Part shown: piece after piece, positions 50,466-59,902 of the stretch
Numbering within the stretch: the stretch's first letter is position 1
How the letters are laid out: each line of letters opens with the position of its first letter
Origin: Bacillota bacterium
Lineage (GTDB): Bacteria > Bacillota > Clostridia > Christensenellales > SZUA-584
DNA: 64,000 nt
Direction of reading: 5' to 3'
NCBI GenBank assembly: GCA_023436115.1
Contig: JAEZKQ010000003.1
Span: 41,929-105,928 of the forward strand
Translations under genes and position numbers: made by a program
The notes under the pieces: model-generated
What the model saw: the letters and a program-made list of their open reading frames with translations, nothing else
Told to the model about the DNA's origin: nothing
Databases searched by the model: none

Positions 50466-51388
50466 TCTTGCACCTCATTTGCTTTTTTAAAATCTTCGAG
50501 TGTGGCCGCGTCACGCACCGAAACAACCGTTGTACCTTTTTCCACACGGCGCTTTAACATCTTGGAAAGTACGTTAGACGGGCCAATCTCCACAAAGCGG
50601 TCTACGCCGCTTGCGATCATGTGCTCTATACAGTCGTGCCAGCGCACACGGCTTCTCATCTGCTGTGCGAGCAGCGCTTTTACATCGCTGCCGCTTTCAT
50701 ACGGTGCGCCCAGTGCGTTGGAATAAACGATGCCGCTCATGCTGCCAAACGCTTCGCCTTGCAGCACACCTAAAAACGCTTCGGAAGCACTGCTTAGCAG
50801 CGGCGCGTGAGACGGCCCCGCCACACTTAAAAGCGAAACCATCTTGGCCCCCATCTGCTCAAATTTCTCTTTGAGCATGTGCAGCTGCGCCATGCGTCCC
50901 GCCACAACCGTCTGCTTGTCCGATAAGTGGTTCGCCACATACGCATCCGACACATCCGCAATCGCCGCTTCCACGTCTTCCACACTAAAGCCGATCACCG
51001 AGAGCATGCCGCCTTCGCCCGGCGCAAACGCGCCGTCCATAATGCGGCCTCTTTGGCGCACCAGCGCCGTGCCCTGCGCCGCGCCGATCACACCTGCCGC
51101 GCAAAGTGCGCTGTATTCCCCCAGCGACAGCCCCGCATAACAATCAGCGGCTATCAAAGCGTTTTTAACAAGCTGCAACAACGACACGGTGTGCGCAAAT
51201 ATCGCGCTCTGCGCCGTTTCGCCTTTGTCCATATCCTGTCCTTCGAAGCATGCCGCTTTTAAATCAAGCCCCGCGGCCTGCGCGCATGCGTCAAACGTAT
51301 GCCTGTAATCAATATAATTATTATATAAGTCCGATCCCATGCCAATGGTTTGCGCACCCTGACCGGGAAATAAAAATGCCGTCTTCAT
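50462..51388 (-). CDS. fabD: Malonyl-CoA:ACP transacylase FabD
   Basis: The start is the ATG at 51388 (MKTAFLFPGQGAQTIGMGS), overlapping the fabK stop; a longer frame to 51505 lacks a ribosome site. The 308 residues hold the nucleophile in AGLSLGEYSAL and His in VAGPSHAPLL, and transfer malonyl groups from CoA to ACP. The ribosome site GGTGAAGC is weak, so translation is likely coupled to fabK. Length is typical. Confidence 0.94.
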   Translation of the reverse strand: MKTAFLFPGQGAQTIGMGSDLYNNYIDYRHTFDACAQAAGLDLKAACFEGQDMDKGETAQSAIFAHTVSLLQLVKNALIAADCYAGLSLGEYSALCAAGVIGAAQGTALVRQRGRIMDGAFAPGEGGMLSVIGFSVEDVEAAIADVSDAYVANHLSDKQTVVAGRMAQLHMLKEKFEQMGAKMVSLLSVAGPSHAPLLSSASEAFLGVLQGEAFGSMSGIVYSNALGAPYESGSDVKALLAQQMRSRVRWHDCIEHMIASGVDRFVEIGPSNVLSKMLKRRVEKGTTVVSVRDAATLEDFKKANEVQE

Positions 51389-52344
51389 AGCTTCACCGAA
51401 AGCCGGCCGCATACATTTTGACATACTTCCTGCAGGCGTTTTGTGTCGAAAAGCTCTTTGATGATGTCCGCTGCGCTCTGTGTTTTGTCGAGCATGCACG
51501 CGCATTGCCCGGCCATAAACGAGCCGCCTTCCGCGTCGCCGTGAATCACAGCTTTTTGCAGCGACCCTTCACCCATCTTCTCCAACTTCTGAACAGCGTT
51601 TTCCTCATACTCCACGCGGGCAAGCTCGCGTACAAGTGGGCTTCTTAAAACACGAACAGGATGACCGGTCACACGTCCCGTCACCTTGATGTCGATATCC
51701 TTGGCCTTCATCACGCGGCGCTTATATTCGTCATGCGCGGTACACTCCTCGGCAAGAATAAAGCGTGTACCCACCTGAACGCCGGAAGCGCCAAGGCAAA
51801 AAGCCGCCGCCACGGTATCTGCATCGAATATGCCGCCTGCCGCCACCACGGGGATGTCCACGCTGCGTACGATGTCCGGCATCAATACCATTGTGGTCAG
51901 CTCTCCGATATGGCCGCCTGCTTCGCAGCCTTCGGCAATCAAGAAATCTGCGCCCATGCGCTGCATCATAATCGCGAGTGCTCGGCTTGCCACAACAGGC
52001 GCGACAATGCACCCGGCTTCCTTCCACGATTTTACGTATTCCGCCGGGTTTCCCGCACCCGTGATGACCACTGGTACATGCTCCTCGGCTACGATCTTCG
52101 CGACCGCTTCCACATGCGGGCTTAGCAGCATCACATTAAGACCAAAAGGCTTGTCCGTCTTTTGTCTGACTAGTTGAATCTGCTCTCTGACCCACTCGGG
52201 CGGTGCATTTCCTGCGGCAATCACGCCCAGACCGCCTGCCATCGACACGGCGGCGGCGAGGTTCGCATTGGAAACCCACGCCATGCCGCCCTGAATGACA
52301 GGATAGTCTATGCCCAGCAAGTCACAAATGGTGCCTTTAAGCAT
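51385..52344 (-). CDS. fabK: Enoyl-ACP reductase II FabK (FMN)
   Basis: The start is the ATG at 52344 (MLKGTICDLLGIDYPVIQGG), overlapping the end of acpP by 8 bp; an ATG at 52356 has no site. The 319-residue TIM-barrel flavoprotein has QGGMAWVSNANLAAAVSMAGGLGVI, FGLNVMLLSP, an FMN-binding AEGCEAGGHIGE and GASGVQVGTRF. FabK makes the last reduction of each elongation cycle and is not blocked by triclosan; no FabI is seen here. This FabK-only state is normal for Clostridia. Confidence 0.95.
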   Translation of the reverse strand: MLKGTICDLLGIDYPVIQGGMAWVSNANLAAAVSMAGGLGVIAAGNAPPEWVREQIQLVRQKTDKPFGLNVMLLSPHVEAVAKIVAEEHVPVVITGAGNPAEYVKSWKEAGCIVAPVVASRALAIMMQRMGADFLIAEGCEAGGHIGELTTMVLMPDIVRSVDIPVVAAGGIFDADTVAAAFCLGASGVQVGTRFILAEECTAHDEYKRRVMKAKDIDIKVTGRVTGHPVRVLRSPLVRELARVEYEENAVQKLEKMGEGSLQKAVIHGDAEGGSFMAGQCACMLDKTQSAADIIKELFDTKRLQEVCQNVCGRLSVKL

Positions 52345-52567
52345 TTTTCTTCCCATCCAAATAACTCACAAGCGCGCCGACCGTTTTTAAGTCCTTCACT
52401 TCTTCATTGGGGATCTTGATTCCCGTTTCCTTTTCCAGATCGATCAGCATTTCCACCATATCGAGTGAGTCCATTTCGAAATCGTCCACGAAGTTGGATT
52501 CGGGTGTGATGTCTTCTCTTTTCAGGTCAAGCTGCTCCATTAAATTTTTGATAATGAGTTCTTCCAT
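52337..52567 (-). CDS. acpP: Acyl carrier protein
   Basis: The start is the ATG at 52567, with GGAGGATAAGGAA before it; an ATG at 52582 lacks a site. The 76-residue acidic helical protein has the phosphopantetheine Ser in FEMDSLDMVEMLIDLE. It carries acyl chains for the whole cluster. The longer N-terminus seen if 52582 were used would add only MEDKE. It lies between fabH and fabK; its last codons overlap fabK. Confidence 0.96.
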   Translation of the reverse strand: MEELIIKNLMEQLDLKREDITPESNFVDDFEMDSLDMVEMLIDLEKETGIKIPNEEVKDLKTVGALVSYLDGKKNA

Positions 52568-52592
52568 TTCCTTATCCTCCATATAAGATTTT

Positions 52593-53564
52593 TTACAATG
52601 TCCAATCTATCACCACTCCTCCGCAGGATAACCCCGCGCCAAAGCCGACCAAGGCGACTCGGTCACCTTTTTTCAGCCAGCCCTTTTCATAGGCGTCAAA
52701 TATGGCAATGGGGATTGTAGCGGATGACGTATTGGCATACTCGCCGATGTTTATAAAATATTGCTCATTGGCCATGTCCATTTTTCGTATGACATAATCG
52801 ATAATTTTCTCATTGGCCTGATGCGGTATGATCTTATTATAAGGCTTATCGCCGCACTTCTGCAAAAGTTTTCTTAAAACACCTTCGATGACGCTTACCG
52901 CATAGGTAAACACATCCGCCCCCTTCATATGAAGGTGCTGCGTTTTGATGTCTGAAACTTCACAAAACGGTGTGCTGCGTTTTTCTCTTAGGCCCACTAT
53001 CACATCGTCTCTGTCGGCCGTTCCCTCCATGATGGCATGGTGTATGCAGGGCTTGTCGCTTTTTTTCAGCACCACGGCCCCCGCGCCGTCTCCGAACAGC
53101 ACACAGGTGCTTCTGTCCGTCCAGTCAGCGTATTTGCTTAGCGTTTCACCCGCGACCACCAGCGCGTTGTCGATATGCAGCGTGTCCATAAGACTGGCCG
53201 CTGTGATCAGCGCATACACAAAGCCCGAACAACCCGCGCCGACATCCATACCCACCGTATCGATATCCAGCCGTTTCTTGATGTAATCAGCCATAGACGG
53301 GGTGACATATTCGCTCGTGACGGTGCTGACAACGATCAGTCCGATGTCCTTTTTATCCATACCCGCATGGTCAAGAGCCTTTTGTGCCGCCTCAAAAGCC
53401 ATATCAACTGCCGTTTCTTCCACCGCGATATGGCGTGTATGAATACCTGTACGTTTGACAATCCACTCGTCACTGGTATCCACCAGCTTTTTTAAATCCA
53501 GATTTGTGACAATTTTTTCGGGTACAACCTTGGATACGCCTGCTATCTCAACTGATGCAATCAA
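52593..53564 (-). CDS. fabH: 3-oxoacyl-ACP synthase III FabH
   Basis: The 323-residue enzyme has Cys in DVGAGCSGFVYAL, His in IIPHQANEKI and Asn in GEYANTSSATIPIA, the standard triad. It starts chains from acyl-CoA and malonyl-ACP. The start codon is TTG at 53564, 1 bp after the accA stop, with GAGAGGACTATAAA upstream. The final GFGAGLSCGGVVIDW is typical. It is the first fab gene after the acc genes. Confidence 0.95.
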   Translation of the reverse strand: MIASVEIAGVSKVVPEKIVTNLDLKKLVDTSDEWIVKRTGIHTRHIAVEETAVDMAFEAAQKALDHAGMDKKDIGLIVVSTVTSEYVTPSMADYIKKRLDIDTVGMDVGAGCSGFVYALITAASLMDTLHIDNALVVAGETLSKYADWTDRSTCVLFGDGAGAVVLKKSDKPCIHHAIMEGTADRDDVIVGLREKRSTPFCEVSDIKTQHLHMKGADVFTYAVSVIEGVLRKLLQKCGDKPYNKIIPHQANEKIIDYVIRKMDMANEQYFINIGEYANTSSATIPIAIFDAYEKGWLKKGDRVALVGFGAGLSCGGVVIDWTL

Positions 53565-53565
53565 T

Positions 53566-54393
53566 TTATAGTCCTCTCATCCCTAAGAATTTCTCACGCC
53601 GCTTTTCCAAAATACTGTCAGACGGGATACGCGTTAAACGGCTGAGGCTTTCCGAGATCTCGCGCCGTATGGCACTGACGCTCTCGTCCATGTTAAAACG
53701 GTCAAAGCCCTCAGGCTCCTTAATCACGCTGTCTACGATGTTGAACCGTTTCAAATCCTCCGCTGTGAGCTTCAAGTTCTCCGCCGCTTCCTGCGCCATC
53801 GAGCTGTCCTTGAACAATATCGATGCACATCCCTCTGGTGATATCACTGAAAAATAACTGTTTTCCATCATAATCAGCCTGTCTCCCAGCGACAATGCCA
53901 GCGCGCCGCCGCTGCCGCCCTCTCCGATAATGATGGAGATCACAGGCGTTTTAACGGTCGCCATGGCCTTCAAATGCTCCGCGATCACAAGCCCCTGCCC
54001 GCGCTCCTCGGCTTCCACCCCGCAAAATGCGCCCGGCGTATCCACAAAGCAAATCACCGGCCTGCCGAATTTCTCGGCCTGCGCCAATGCACGCATGGAT
54101 TTGCGATAGCCTTCCGGATGCGGCATGCCAAAGTTACAACGCATGCGCTCTTCCAACGTATGGCCCTTTTGCTGCCCGATCACCGTCACGGCCCATCCCT
54201 CAAACCAGGCAATGGCTGTGACGATCGAATCATCATCGCCGTAAACGCGGTCTCCCTTCACCTCAAAAACGCCGGTAAACAGCTTATTGATATAATCTCT
54301 CGACTGGGGCCGGTTCTCTTTACGGGCATTTCTCACCTTATCCCACGGCTTCTCAGCCGTATTATGCGCTTCATTATATGACATTGTCCGCAT
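53566..54393 (-). CDS. accA: Acetyl-CoA carboxylase carboxyltransferase alpha subunit
   Basis: The 275-residue crotonase-fold subunit has KENRPQSRDYINKLFTGVFE at the N-terminus, then FGMPHPEGYRKSMRALAQAEKFGRPVICFVDTPGAFCGVEAEERGQ (in pieces) and IIGEGGSGGALALSLGD. It pairs with AccD to move the carboxyl from biotin to acetyl-CoA. Two starts are possible, 54393 or 54384; both overlap the accD end and share the AAAGGA site. Slightly short compared with the 310-320 residues of enteric AccA, as is usual in this group. Confidence 0.94.
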   Translation of the reverse strand: MRTMSYNEAHNTAEKPWDKVRNARKENRPQSRDYINKLFTGVFEVKGDRVYGDDDSIVTAIAWFEGWAVTVIGQQKGHTLEERMRCNFGMPHPEGYRKSMRALAQAEKFGRPVICFVDTPGAFCGVEAEERGQGLVIAEHLKAMATVKTPVISIIIGEGGSGGALALSLGDRLIMMENSYFSVISPEGCASILFKDSSMAQEAAENLKLTAEDLKRFNIVDSVIKEPEGFDRFNMDESVSAIRREISESLSRLTRIPSDSILEKRREKFLGMRGL

Positions 54394-55255
54394 CTTCCTT
54401 TATCAGAGATTTATATATGCCGTCACTTTTGTCATGCAGCGCCAATATCGCCGCCAGTGTGTCTCGCAGGTCTTTTCTGTCCACGATACGGTCGATCAGG
54501 CCATGTTCATATAGGTATTCGGCTGTCTGGAATCCTTCCGGCAGTTTGTCTTTCACCGTCTGCTGTATGACACGCGGGCCCGCAAAGCCGATCAGTGCAC
54601 CGGGCTCCGCGATGGTAATATCGCCTTGCATCGCAAAGCTCGCCGTCACACCGCCCGTTGTGGGATGCGTGAGCACATTGACATGCAAAAGCTGCTGCTC
54701 GCTGTGCTTGGCAAGCGCAATGGTCGTGCGCGACATCTGAAGCAGCGAATGAATGCCTTCCTGCATGCGCGCGCCGCCAGACGCGCAAAAAATCACAAGC
54801 GGCAGCTGATTCAGCGTCGCAAACTCGGTGATGATAACGATTTTTTCACCTACGACGGTGCCCATGCTGCCCATCATAAAATACGAATCCATGACAGCCA
54901 GCGCGGTACGCACGCCCTTGATTGTTGCTTTGCCGATAATCACGCCTTCCTGCACGTTGGACTTAGATTTTTCATTGGCGATCTTCGTTTTGTAGCCCGG
55001 AAATGACAGCGGGTCCTTGCTTTCCGCTTCGCGCTCTATCTCAATAAAGCTGCCCGAATCCACGATCATCTCGATCCTTTTGTAGGCAGGCTGACGGAAC
55101 AGCGCACCGCAATACGGACAGATGGAATCGTTCGCATGCGCGATTCCGGCAATCATATCCTTGCCGCAGCCGTTGCAGTGCAGCTTTTCTATGTGCGAAT
55201 TTTCCGGCCGCTTAGCGGCTATATCATTATCTATCTTTTCTGAAAAAAGTTTCAT
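54374..55255 (-). CDS. accD: Acetyl-CoA carboxylase carboxyltransferase beta subunit
   Basis: The 293-residue protein carries the N-terminal zinc ribbon (HCNGCGKDM...CPYCGALF; four Cys at about 28-50), then the carboxyltransferase fold with VVGEKIVIITEFA, FCASGGARMQEGIHSL and TTGGVTASFAMQGDITIAEPG. It overlaps accC at its start (ATGA), with AGGAGAAGTC upstream, and accA at its end. It forms the alpha2beta2 transferase with AccA. Confidence 0.95.
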   Translation of the reverse strand: MKLFSEKIDNDIAAKRPENSHIEKLHCNGCGKDMIAGIAHANDSICPYCGALFRQPAYKRIEMIVDSGSFIEIEREAESKDPLSFPGYKTKIANEKSKSNVQEGVIIGKATIKGVRTALAVMDSYFMMGSMGTVVGEKIVIITEFATLNQLPLVIFCASGGARMQEGIHSLLQMSRTTIALAKHSEQQLLHVNVLTHPTTGGVTASFAMQGDITIAEPGALIGFAGPRVIQQTVKDKLPEGFQTAEYLYEHGLIDRIVDRKDLRDTLAAILALHDKSDGIYKSLIKEDADNVI

Positions 55256-56613
55256 GACTTCTCCTGATTAAAACGGCTCAAGAATACCTTCTCGATCCAT
55301 TTGGTATGCACTCGGCCCGATACGAAATCATTGTCGCAAAGCATCGCTTTGGCAAAAGCCGCGTTATGAGACACGCCTTCTATTCTCAGTTCATCGAGCG
55401 CCGCAATGCTTAGAGCAATGGCTTCCTGTCTGTCATCGCCATAACAGATCAGCTTCATAATCATTGAATCATAGAACGGCGATATCTCGTCACCCGATGC
55501 GTAGCCCGTATCGATGCGCACGCCGTTGCCTCCCGGAAGGCTCATGGATATGATCCTGCCCGGTGACGGCCGAAAATTCTCATGCACGTTTTCGGCATTG
55601 ATACGGCATTCGATGCAGTGGCCTTTTGCCGTAATTTCCTCCTGCGGTATACACAAATGATGCCCCAGCGCCACCTGTATCTGGGCTTTGATCAAATCAA
55701 CACCGTATATGCTTTCGGTGACCGGGTGCTCGACCTGTATGCGCGTATTCATTTCCATGAAATAAAAGCGGTTATCGTTAGCCAGCAAAAATTCCACAGT
55801 CCCCGCATTCTTGTATCCCACGCACTGGGCAATACGCACAGCCGTATCCTGAATATCGGCAAGCACCTTTTCATCCACATTGACAGCCGGCGCTTCCTCC
55901 AGCAGCTTTTGATTCTTTCTTTGCAGGCTGCATTCGCGTGTACCGAAATGCCTTGTGTTACCATGCTCGTCAGCGAGAATCTGCACTTCGATATGCCTTG
56001 CGTCCGGCAGATACGCCTCCATGTAGACGCTGCCGTCGCCAAACGCCAGCTCAGCTTCGCGGCAGACAAGCGGGAATTCATGTTCAAGCTCCGCTGCGCT
56101 GCGTATGATACGTATGCCTTTGCCGCCGCCGCCCTTTGCGGCCTTAATCATAAGCGGAAAGCCTATCTTTTCAGCATTCTCCAACGCACTGGCAAGACCG
56201 CAGACTGTGCCTTCAGAGCCCGGCACAACGGGAAAACCGTTCTCGATCATCGTCTGACGCGCCCGCTGCTTGTCACCCAGCAATCGCATGGCCTCCGCGT
56301 CCGGCCCCACAAAGCTTATACCCTCCTCTTCGCAGGCCAGCCGGAAAGCCGCGCTTTCCGACAAAAACCCAACGCCCGGATGAATCAAATCGGCGTGGTA
56401 TGCCCTTGCGGCGGCTATGATGCTCTCGATGTTTAAATAGCTTTTCTCAGCCTGCCTCGGCCCGATGCAGACGCTTTCGTCAGCAATGCGGGTATGCATG
56501 CTTCCCTCATCGTTTTCCGAATAGACCGCGACCGTACACAGCCCTAGTTTCTTGCATGTGCGAATAATGCGAACAGCAATCTCACCGCGCGCGGCTACAA
56601 GTACCGTCTTCAT
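55252..56613 (-). CDS. accC: Biotin carboxylase subunit of acetyl-CoA carboxylase
   Basis: The start is the ATG at 56613 (MKTVLVAARGEIAVRIIRTC), 1 bp after the accB stop, with AAAGGAAAACTGAT upstream. The 453-residue ATP-grasp enzyme has the Gly-rich loop IKAAKGGGGKGIRI, then RHIEVQILADEHGN, then FGTRECSLQRKNQKLLEEAP, then FLLANDNRFYFMEMNTRIQVEHPVTE (in part). It carboxylates biotin on AccB with bicarbonate and ATP. Standard length. Confidence 0.95.
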   Translation of the reverse strand: MKTVLVAARGEIAVRIIRTCKKLGLCTVAVYSENDEGSMHTRIADESVCIGPRQAEKSYLNIESIIAAARAYHADLIHPGVGFLSESAAFRLACEEEGISFVGPDAEAMRLLGDKQRARQTMIENGFPVVPGSEGTVCGLASALENAEKIGFPLMIKAAKGGGGKGIRIIRSAAELEHEFPLVCREAELAFGDGSVYMEAYLPDARHIEVQILADEHGNTRHFGTRECSLQRKNQKLLEEAPAVNVDEKVLADIQDTAVRIAQCVGYKNAGTVEFLLANDNRFYFMEMNTRIQVEHPVTESIYGVDLIKAQIQVALGHHLCIPQEEITAKGHCIECRINAENVHENFRPSPGRIISMSLPGGNGVRIDTGYASGDEISPFYDSMIMKLICYGDDRQEAIALSIAALDELRIEGVSHNAAFAKAMLCDNDFVSGRVHTKWIEKVFLSRFNQEKS

Positions 56614-56614
56614 A

Positions 56615-57064
56615 TCAGTTTTCCTTTGCATACGCAAACAGGACATCGCCCGCGGAAATCGCCTGGCTGTCCTTCACAAAGACCTGCTCGATCACACCGG
56701 ATTTTGGCGCGCAGATCTCATTCATCATTTTCATAGCTTCGATAATGCAGACGGGATCACCCTTGCGAACGCTCTGCCCTTCCTTCACAAAGGGCGTTGC
56801 ACCCGGCTCTTTGGCGACGTAAAACACACCGGAAATGGGTGCCAGAAGCAGATCATCGTTTTGTGTGCTGTCCTTTTTTTGTTCCTGCGCGGCAGGAACC
56901 TTGTCGGTGTCATGCATCGCAGTAACAGATACCGGCACAACGGCGGCCGATGCGGTGAGCTGCCTTTCCAGACAAATCTTTAAATCCTGTGATTGAATTT
57001 CTATTCTGCTGAATGACGATTTTTCCGCTTTGTCCATCAAACTAAAAATCTTATCGATGTCCAT
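56615..57064 (-). CDS. accB: Biotin carboxyl carrier protein
   Basis: The start is the ATG at 57064 (MDIDKIFSLMDKAEKSSFSR), with AAAGAGGAAAT upstream; a frame to 57151 has no site. The 149 residues have an N-terminal helical and strand part, a Gln/Ala-rich linker (about 55-75) and the biotinyl domain with the acceptor Lys in CIIEAMKMMNEICAP. First gene of the operon, reading accB-accC-accD-accA, then the fab genes. Its promoter region holds an inverted repeat. Confidence 0.94.
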   Translation of the reverse strand: MDIDKIFSLMDKAEKSSFSRIEIQSQDLKICLERQLTASAAVVPVSVTAMHDTDKVPAAQEQKKDSTQNDDLLLAPISGVFYVAKEPGATPFVKEGQSVRKGDPVCIIEAMKMMNEICAPKSGVIEQVFVKDSQAISAGDVLFAYAKEN

Positions 57065-57108
57065 ATTTCCTCTTTCACATTTCTTATAAACATATGTATA
57101 ATGGCTAA

Positions 57109-57125
57109 GGTTAGTACTGCTAACC
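57109..57125 (-). promoter_or_regulatory. Inverted repeat in the acc/fab promoter, putative operator
   Basis: GGTTAG (57109-57114), 5 nt, CTAACC (57120-57125) is a perfect inverted repeat. On the minus strand it lies between a TTGGTT-like -35 (about 57127-57122) and a CATTAT -10 (about 57103-57098), 18 nt apart. It partly resembles FapR-type TTAGTAnnn sites, but is shorter. No regulator gene is nearby. Confidence 0.6.
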
Positions 57126-57603
57126 AAATAACTTTGGGCAAATATTAACATGCAGCGGTTTATAAGTCAATTCGTAGATTATGAATAAATTTTACATATT
57201 ATATCACATTCAACCCCATTATAAGGAATTCTCGCTGTTAATATACTAAAAATTATGCTTTTTCTTTACAAAAGAATGTCATTCTTCTTTTTTGTTTTAA
57301 TAAATAAGATTCTTTGCGTCAAACAATTGGAAGAAACATTTAAGACATTAATTCGAACTCGCTGTCGTGAGCCATAACGTTTTTTAACAGACAATGCTTA
57401 ATGGAATATTGTTAATATTATTCTGTCGTATAAAATAAAGAGATTTTCGAAAAATCGGTGTTTATTTCTATACTTTTCGCGTGATATATGTTATAAGTGA
57501 TATAAGAGCAATTATTACTCTTCTATTTCTTTATTATTACGAAATCATTTTAGAATTGCGAGCTTAGATTAAAGCGTTTTATTGTATGACTGGAGAACAA
57601 TCT
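57126..57603. other. AT-rich divergent intergenic region
   Basis: About 480 bp separate the acc/fab operon from the SpoIID-type gene. It is very AT-rich (for example AAAAATTATGCTTTTTCTTT), with no supported gene. Short hairpins and a promoter for the plus-strand gene must lie here. I see no clear sigma-A, and I do not claim a sporulation-sigma site. Confidence 0.45.
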
Positions 57604-59520
57604 ATGAAGAAAAAAATGGTCGGAATTTTGATGTGCCTTGTGATGCTTCTGAGCTTACTGATCAGCTCATCCACTGTGGCGCTTGCAGATATAACCGATT
57701 ATTCCTATATACGCGTCTTGCTTTCTATTGGGAATCCCACGTCGCTTTCGTTCTACGCAGACGGTAACTACAGCATAAACGGCAGCGGAGATACTATCAC
57801 ACGCCAGCTTTATACCGCAAAGGTTGAGAGCGGCGTTATCAATATTTATTATGGTAGTACTGTCGTTGCAGGCGGCGCAACGTCGATCACGCTCACTCAA
57901 CATGCCGCTACTGATGGACTTAACAATTTTATTTGGCTCAACAATGCAGAGCATGGATACTGCCGATATCTTGGCGATTTAACATTCAGCACTAACGGCA
58001 CCACTTTAACGCTCATCAACCGGGTACATCTTGAGCAATATCTCTGGGGTGTTGTAGGCAACGAAATGAGCAACGGTTTCCCGCTTGAAGCCCTTAAAGC
58101 ACAGGCTGTCGCGGCGCGTGTTTACGCAGCCAATCATAAAAAAGGTGGGACTAAAGATTTGTTTGATCTTGTTGATACATCCAGTGATCAGGTCTATAAG
58201 GGCTACGATCCAAATGATACAAAAGTTATACAGGCTGTGACAGAAACTTCGGGTAAAATATTAAAGTGCGGCTCCGAAAATGTGCAATTTTTTTACGGCG
58301 CAACCAATGGAGGCTGGGTTGATATTCCGCAGCACAGATGGAGCGGAACAAACACTGTGATGCCTTATCACATTATGAAATCTGACCCTTATGATTTGGC
58401 TAATCCATCAAGCCCACAGGAAGTCTTGGTCTTTCCGCGGACAATAACCGCCAAAAATCCCATACAGTATAAGATTCGTGAAAAAGGAAATATGATTACG
58501 AATGGCAATAGTTCCACTGCAGCTACCAATGCATCTATTTACTTGCGTCTGTGCGCGCTGCCTGTTGTGGCAGCTAAAGGCTATATCGCCAACGTTTCCG
58601 GGGACATCGAAATCGTCGGGGTTTCCAAAATTGTGCCGCATACGCTGCAGACGGGTACGAGTTCAGACCCGAACAAACCGGGATATGACGGTGTTAACCT
58701 GAACGCAGACTATTTAAAAGCTGACGTGACCATGAATGTGCTGGCTAACCGTTATGCGACACCAGAGGAAGGCGACGGTTATTTATTAGGCGATGTTGAT
58801 ATGAATGGTTCCATCAGCGTCTCCGATTATACATTAGTACGTCTGCATATTCTAGGTATTAAACCTTTAACAGGGGACAGTTTTACAATTGCCGACACAG
58901 ACAGAAACGGCAGTATTTCAATCTCCGACTATACGAATATTCGACTTCACATTTTAGAGCTTAAACCCATCACAGCCAGAACCGACAATGGGCTTGTACA
59001 GGAGCAAACTACCGTAAAGTTCACAATCAACATGACCAAATTTGATTCAGTGACCAGTCCGTATCGCTCGTTCTTTAACTCCAGTCTGGAGCTGTTCTGT
59101 GTCGAACAAGATGAGGCAAACTGGTACATTTACCATCGCCGTTACGGTCATGGTATCGGCATGAGCCAGCGAGGTGCTCAGCAGCAAGCCAATGAAGGCA
59201 GAAGTTACGTGGATATACTTACGTTCTATTACCCGAATACAACCTTTGCGGATTTGCCCATGACTCCATTGTCAGACTTTACGTTACCGGCAGCTACCTC
59301 TATTGCTTATCTGAATGCGAATGCAACAATTGACAATTGCACTGACAGCGTGAATATTCGCAGTGGTGCGGGGACCACCAATCCTGTGATCGGTAAACTT
59401 CCGAAAGGAACACGTATTAAATTGAAATCAACGGTTCTCGCCTCAGACGGTTACTGGTATGGTTTTAACTATGGCGGTAATGTCGGATATGTGAGCGCGA
59501 GCTATGTGGCAATATTATAA
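57604..59520 (+). CDS. Secreted SpoIID/LytB-domain protein with internal dockerin and SH3 domain
   Basis: The start is the ATG at 57604 (MKKKMVGILMCLVMLL), with GGAGAACAATCT upstream; 638 residues. A signal peptide ends near A28. SpoIID/LytB features follow: VHLEQYLWGVVGNEMSNGFP, LEALKAQAVAARVYAANH (catalytic-type E154), VTETSGKIL, then YGHGIGMSQRGAQQQANEG near 514-530. Between them, at about 393-456, lies a type I dockerin: GDVDMNGSISVSDY...ILGIKPL and DTDRNGSISISDY...ILELKPI, with two Ca-binding loops. An SH3_3-like domain (about 575-638, VNIRSGAGTTNPVIGKLPKG) ends it. SpoIID enzymes cut peptidoglycan glycan strands. The dockerin inside the fold suggests docking to a cohesin, and two such candidates are encoded just downstream. 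Confidence 0.86.
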   Translation: MKKKMVGILMCLVMLLSLLISSSTVALADITDYSYIRVLLSIGNPTSLSFYADGNYSINGSGDTITRQLYTAKVESGVINIYYGSTVVAGGATSITLTQHAATDGLNNFIWLNNAEHGYCRYLGDLTFSTNGTTLTLINRVHLEQYLWGVVGNEMSNGFPLEALKAQAVAARVYAANHKKGGTKDLFDLVDTSSDQVYKGYDPNDTKVIQAVTETSGKILKCGSENVQFFYGATNGGWVDIPQHRWSGTNTVMPYHIMKSDPYDLANPSSPQEVLVFPRTITAKNPIQYKIREKGNMITNGNSSTAATNASIYLRLCALPVVAAKGYIANVSGDIEIVGVSKIVPHTLQTGTSSDPNKPGYDGVNLNADYLKADVTMNVLANRYATPEEGDGYLLGDVDMNGSISVSDYTLVRLHILGIKPLTGDSFTIADTDRNGSISISDYTNIRLHILELKPITARTDNGLVQEQTTVKFTINMTKFDSVTSPYRSFFNSSLELFCVEQDEANWYIYHRRYGHGIGMSQRGAQQQANEGRSYVDILTFYYPNTTFADLPMTPLSDFTLPAATSIAYLNANATIDNCTDSVNIRSGAGTTNPVIGKLPKGTRIKLKSTVLASDGYWYGFNYGGNVGYVSASYVAIL

Positions 59521-59635
59521 TAAACCTCTAGTTATAACTCGTTAATACTGATATAAGGGTGATTGTTATGTGTTTCTGTTACGTCTTCTAGGACGCCGAT
59601 TTTTTTCGGTATCAGTATTGAACTTAAGGAGACCT

Positions 59636-59788
59636 ATGAGTAAGAACAAAAAGAAGCAAAACCCTATACGATTGGTACTGCTTATATTGCTTATACTGCT
59701 TATGCTCTTAAGCTTCAGCTTTACGTTTATACCGACTGCCCAAGCGCATAAACCGGCGACGCTAATCACCGCTACGCCTAACGGATAA
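59636..59788 (+). CDS. Small secreted or membrane peptide (50 residues)
   Basis: The start is the ATG at 59636 (MSKNKKKQNPIRLVLLILL), 5 nt after AAGGAGA. A very Lys-rich N-terminus leads into one hydrophobic helix (about 12-33, ending FTFIPTAQA), then a short polar tail HKPATLITATPNG. This could be a signal-peptide-bearing short peptide (cleavage after QA) or a small membrane protein. It lies between the dockerin protein and two surface proteins, so an export or anchoring role is plausible. I do not recognise a family. Confidence 0.55.
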   Translation: MSKNKKKQNPIRLVLLILLILLMLLSFSFTFIPTAQAHKPATLITATPNG

Positions 59789-59902
59789 CTCTGCGCTATA
59801 GAATGAGTTGCTGACGCTTTACGCAATGCTGCTGACAATACAATATGATAACCTAGGCATCCTATATTAAGCCTTAAACCAATGTGATAAAAGGAGAACG
59901 GC

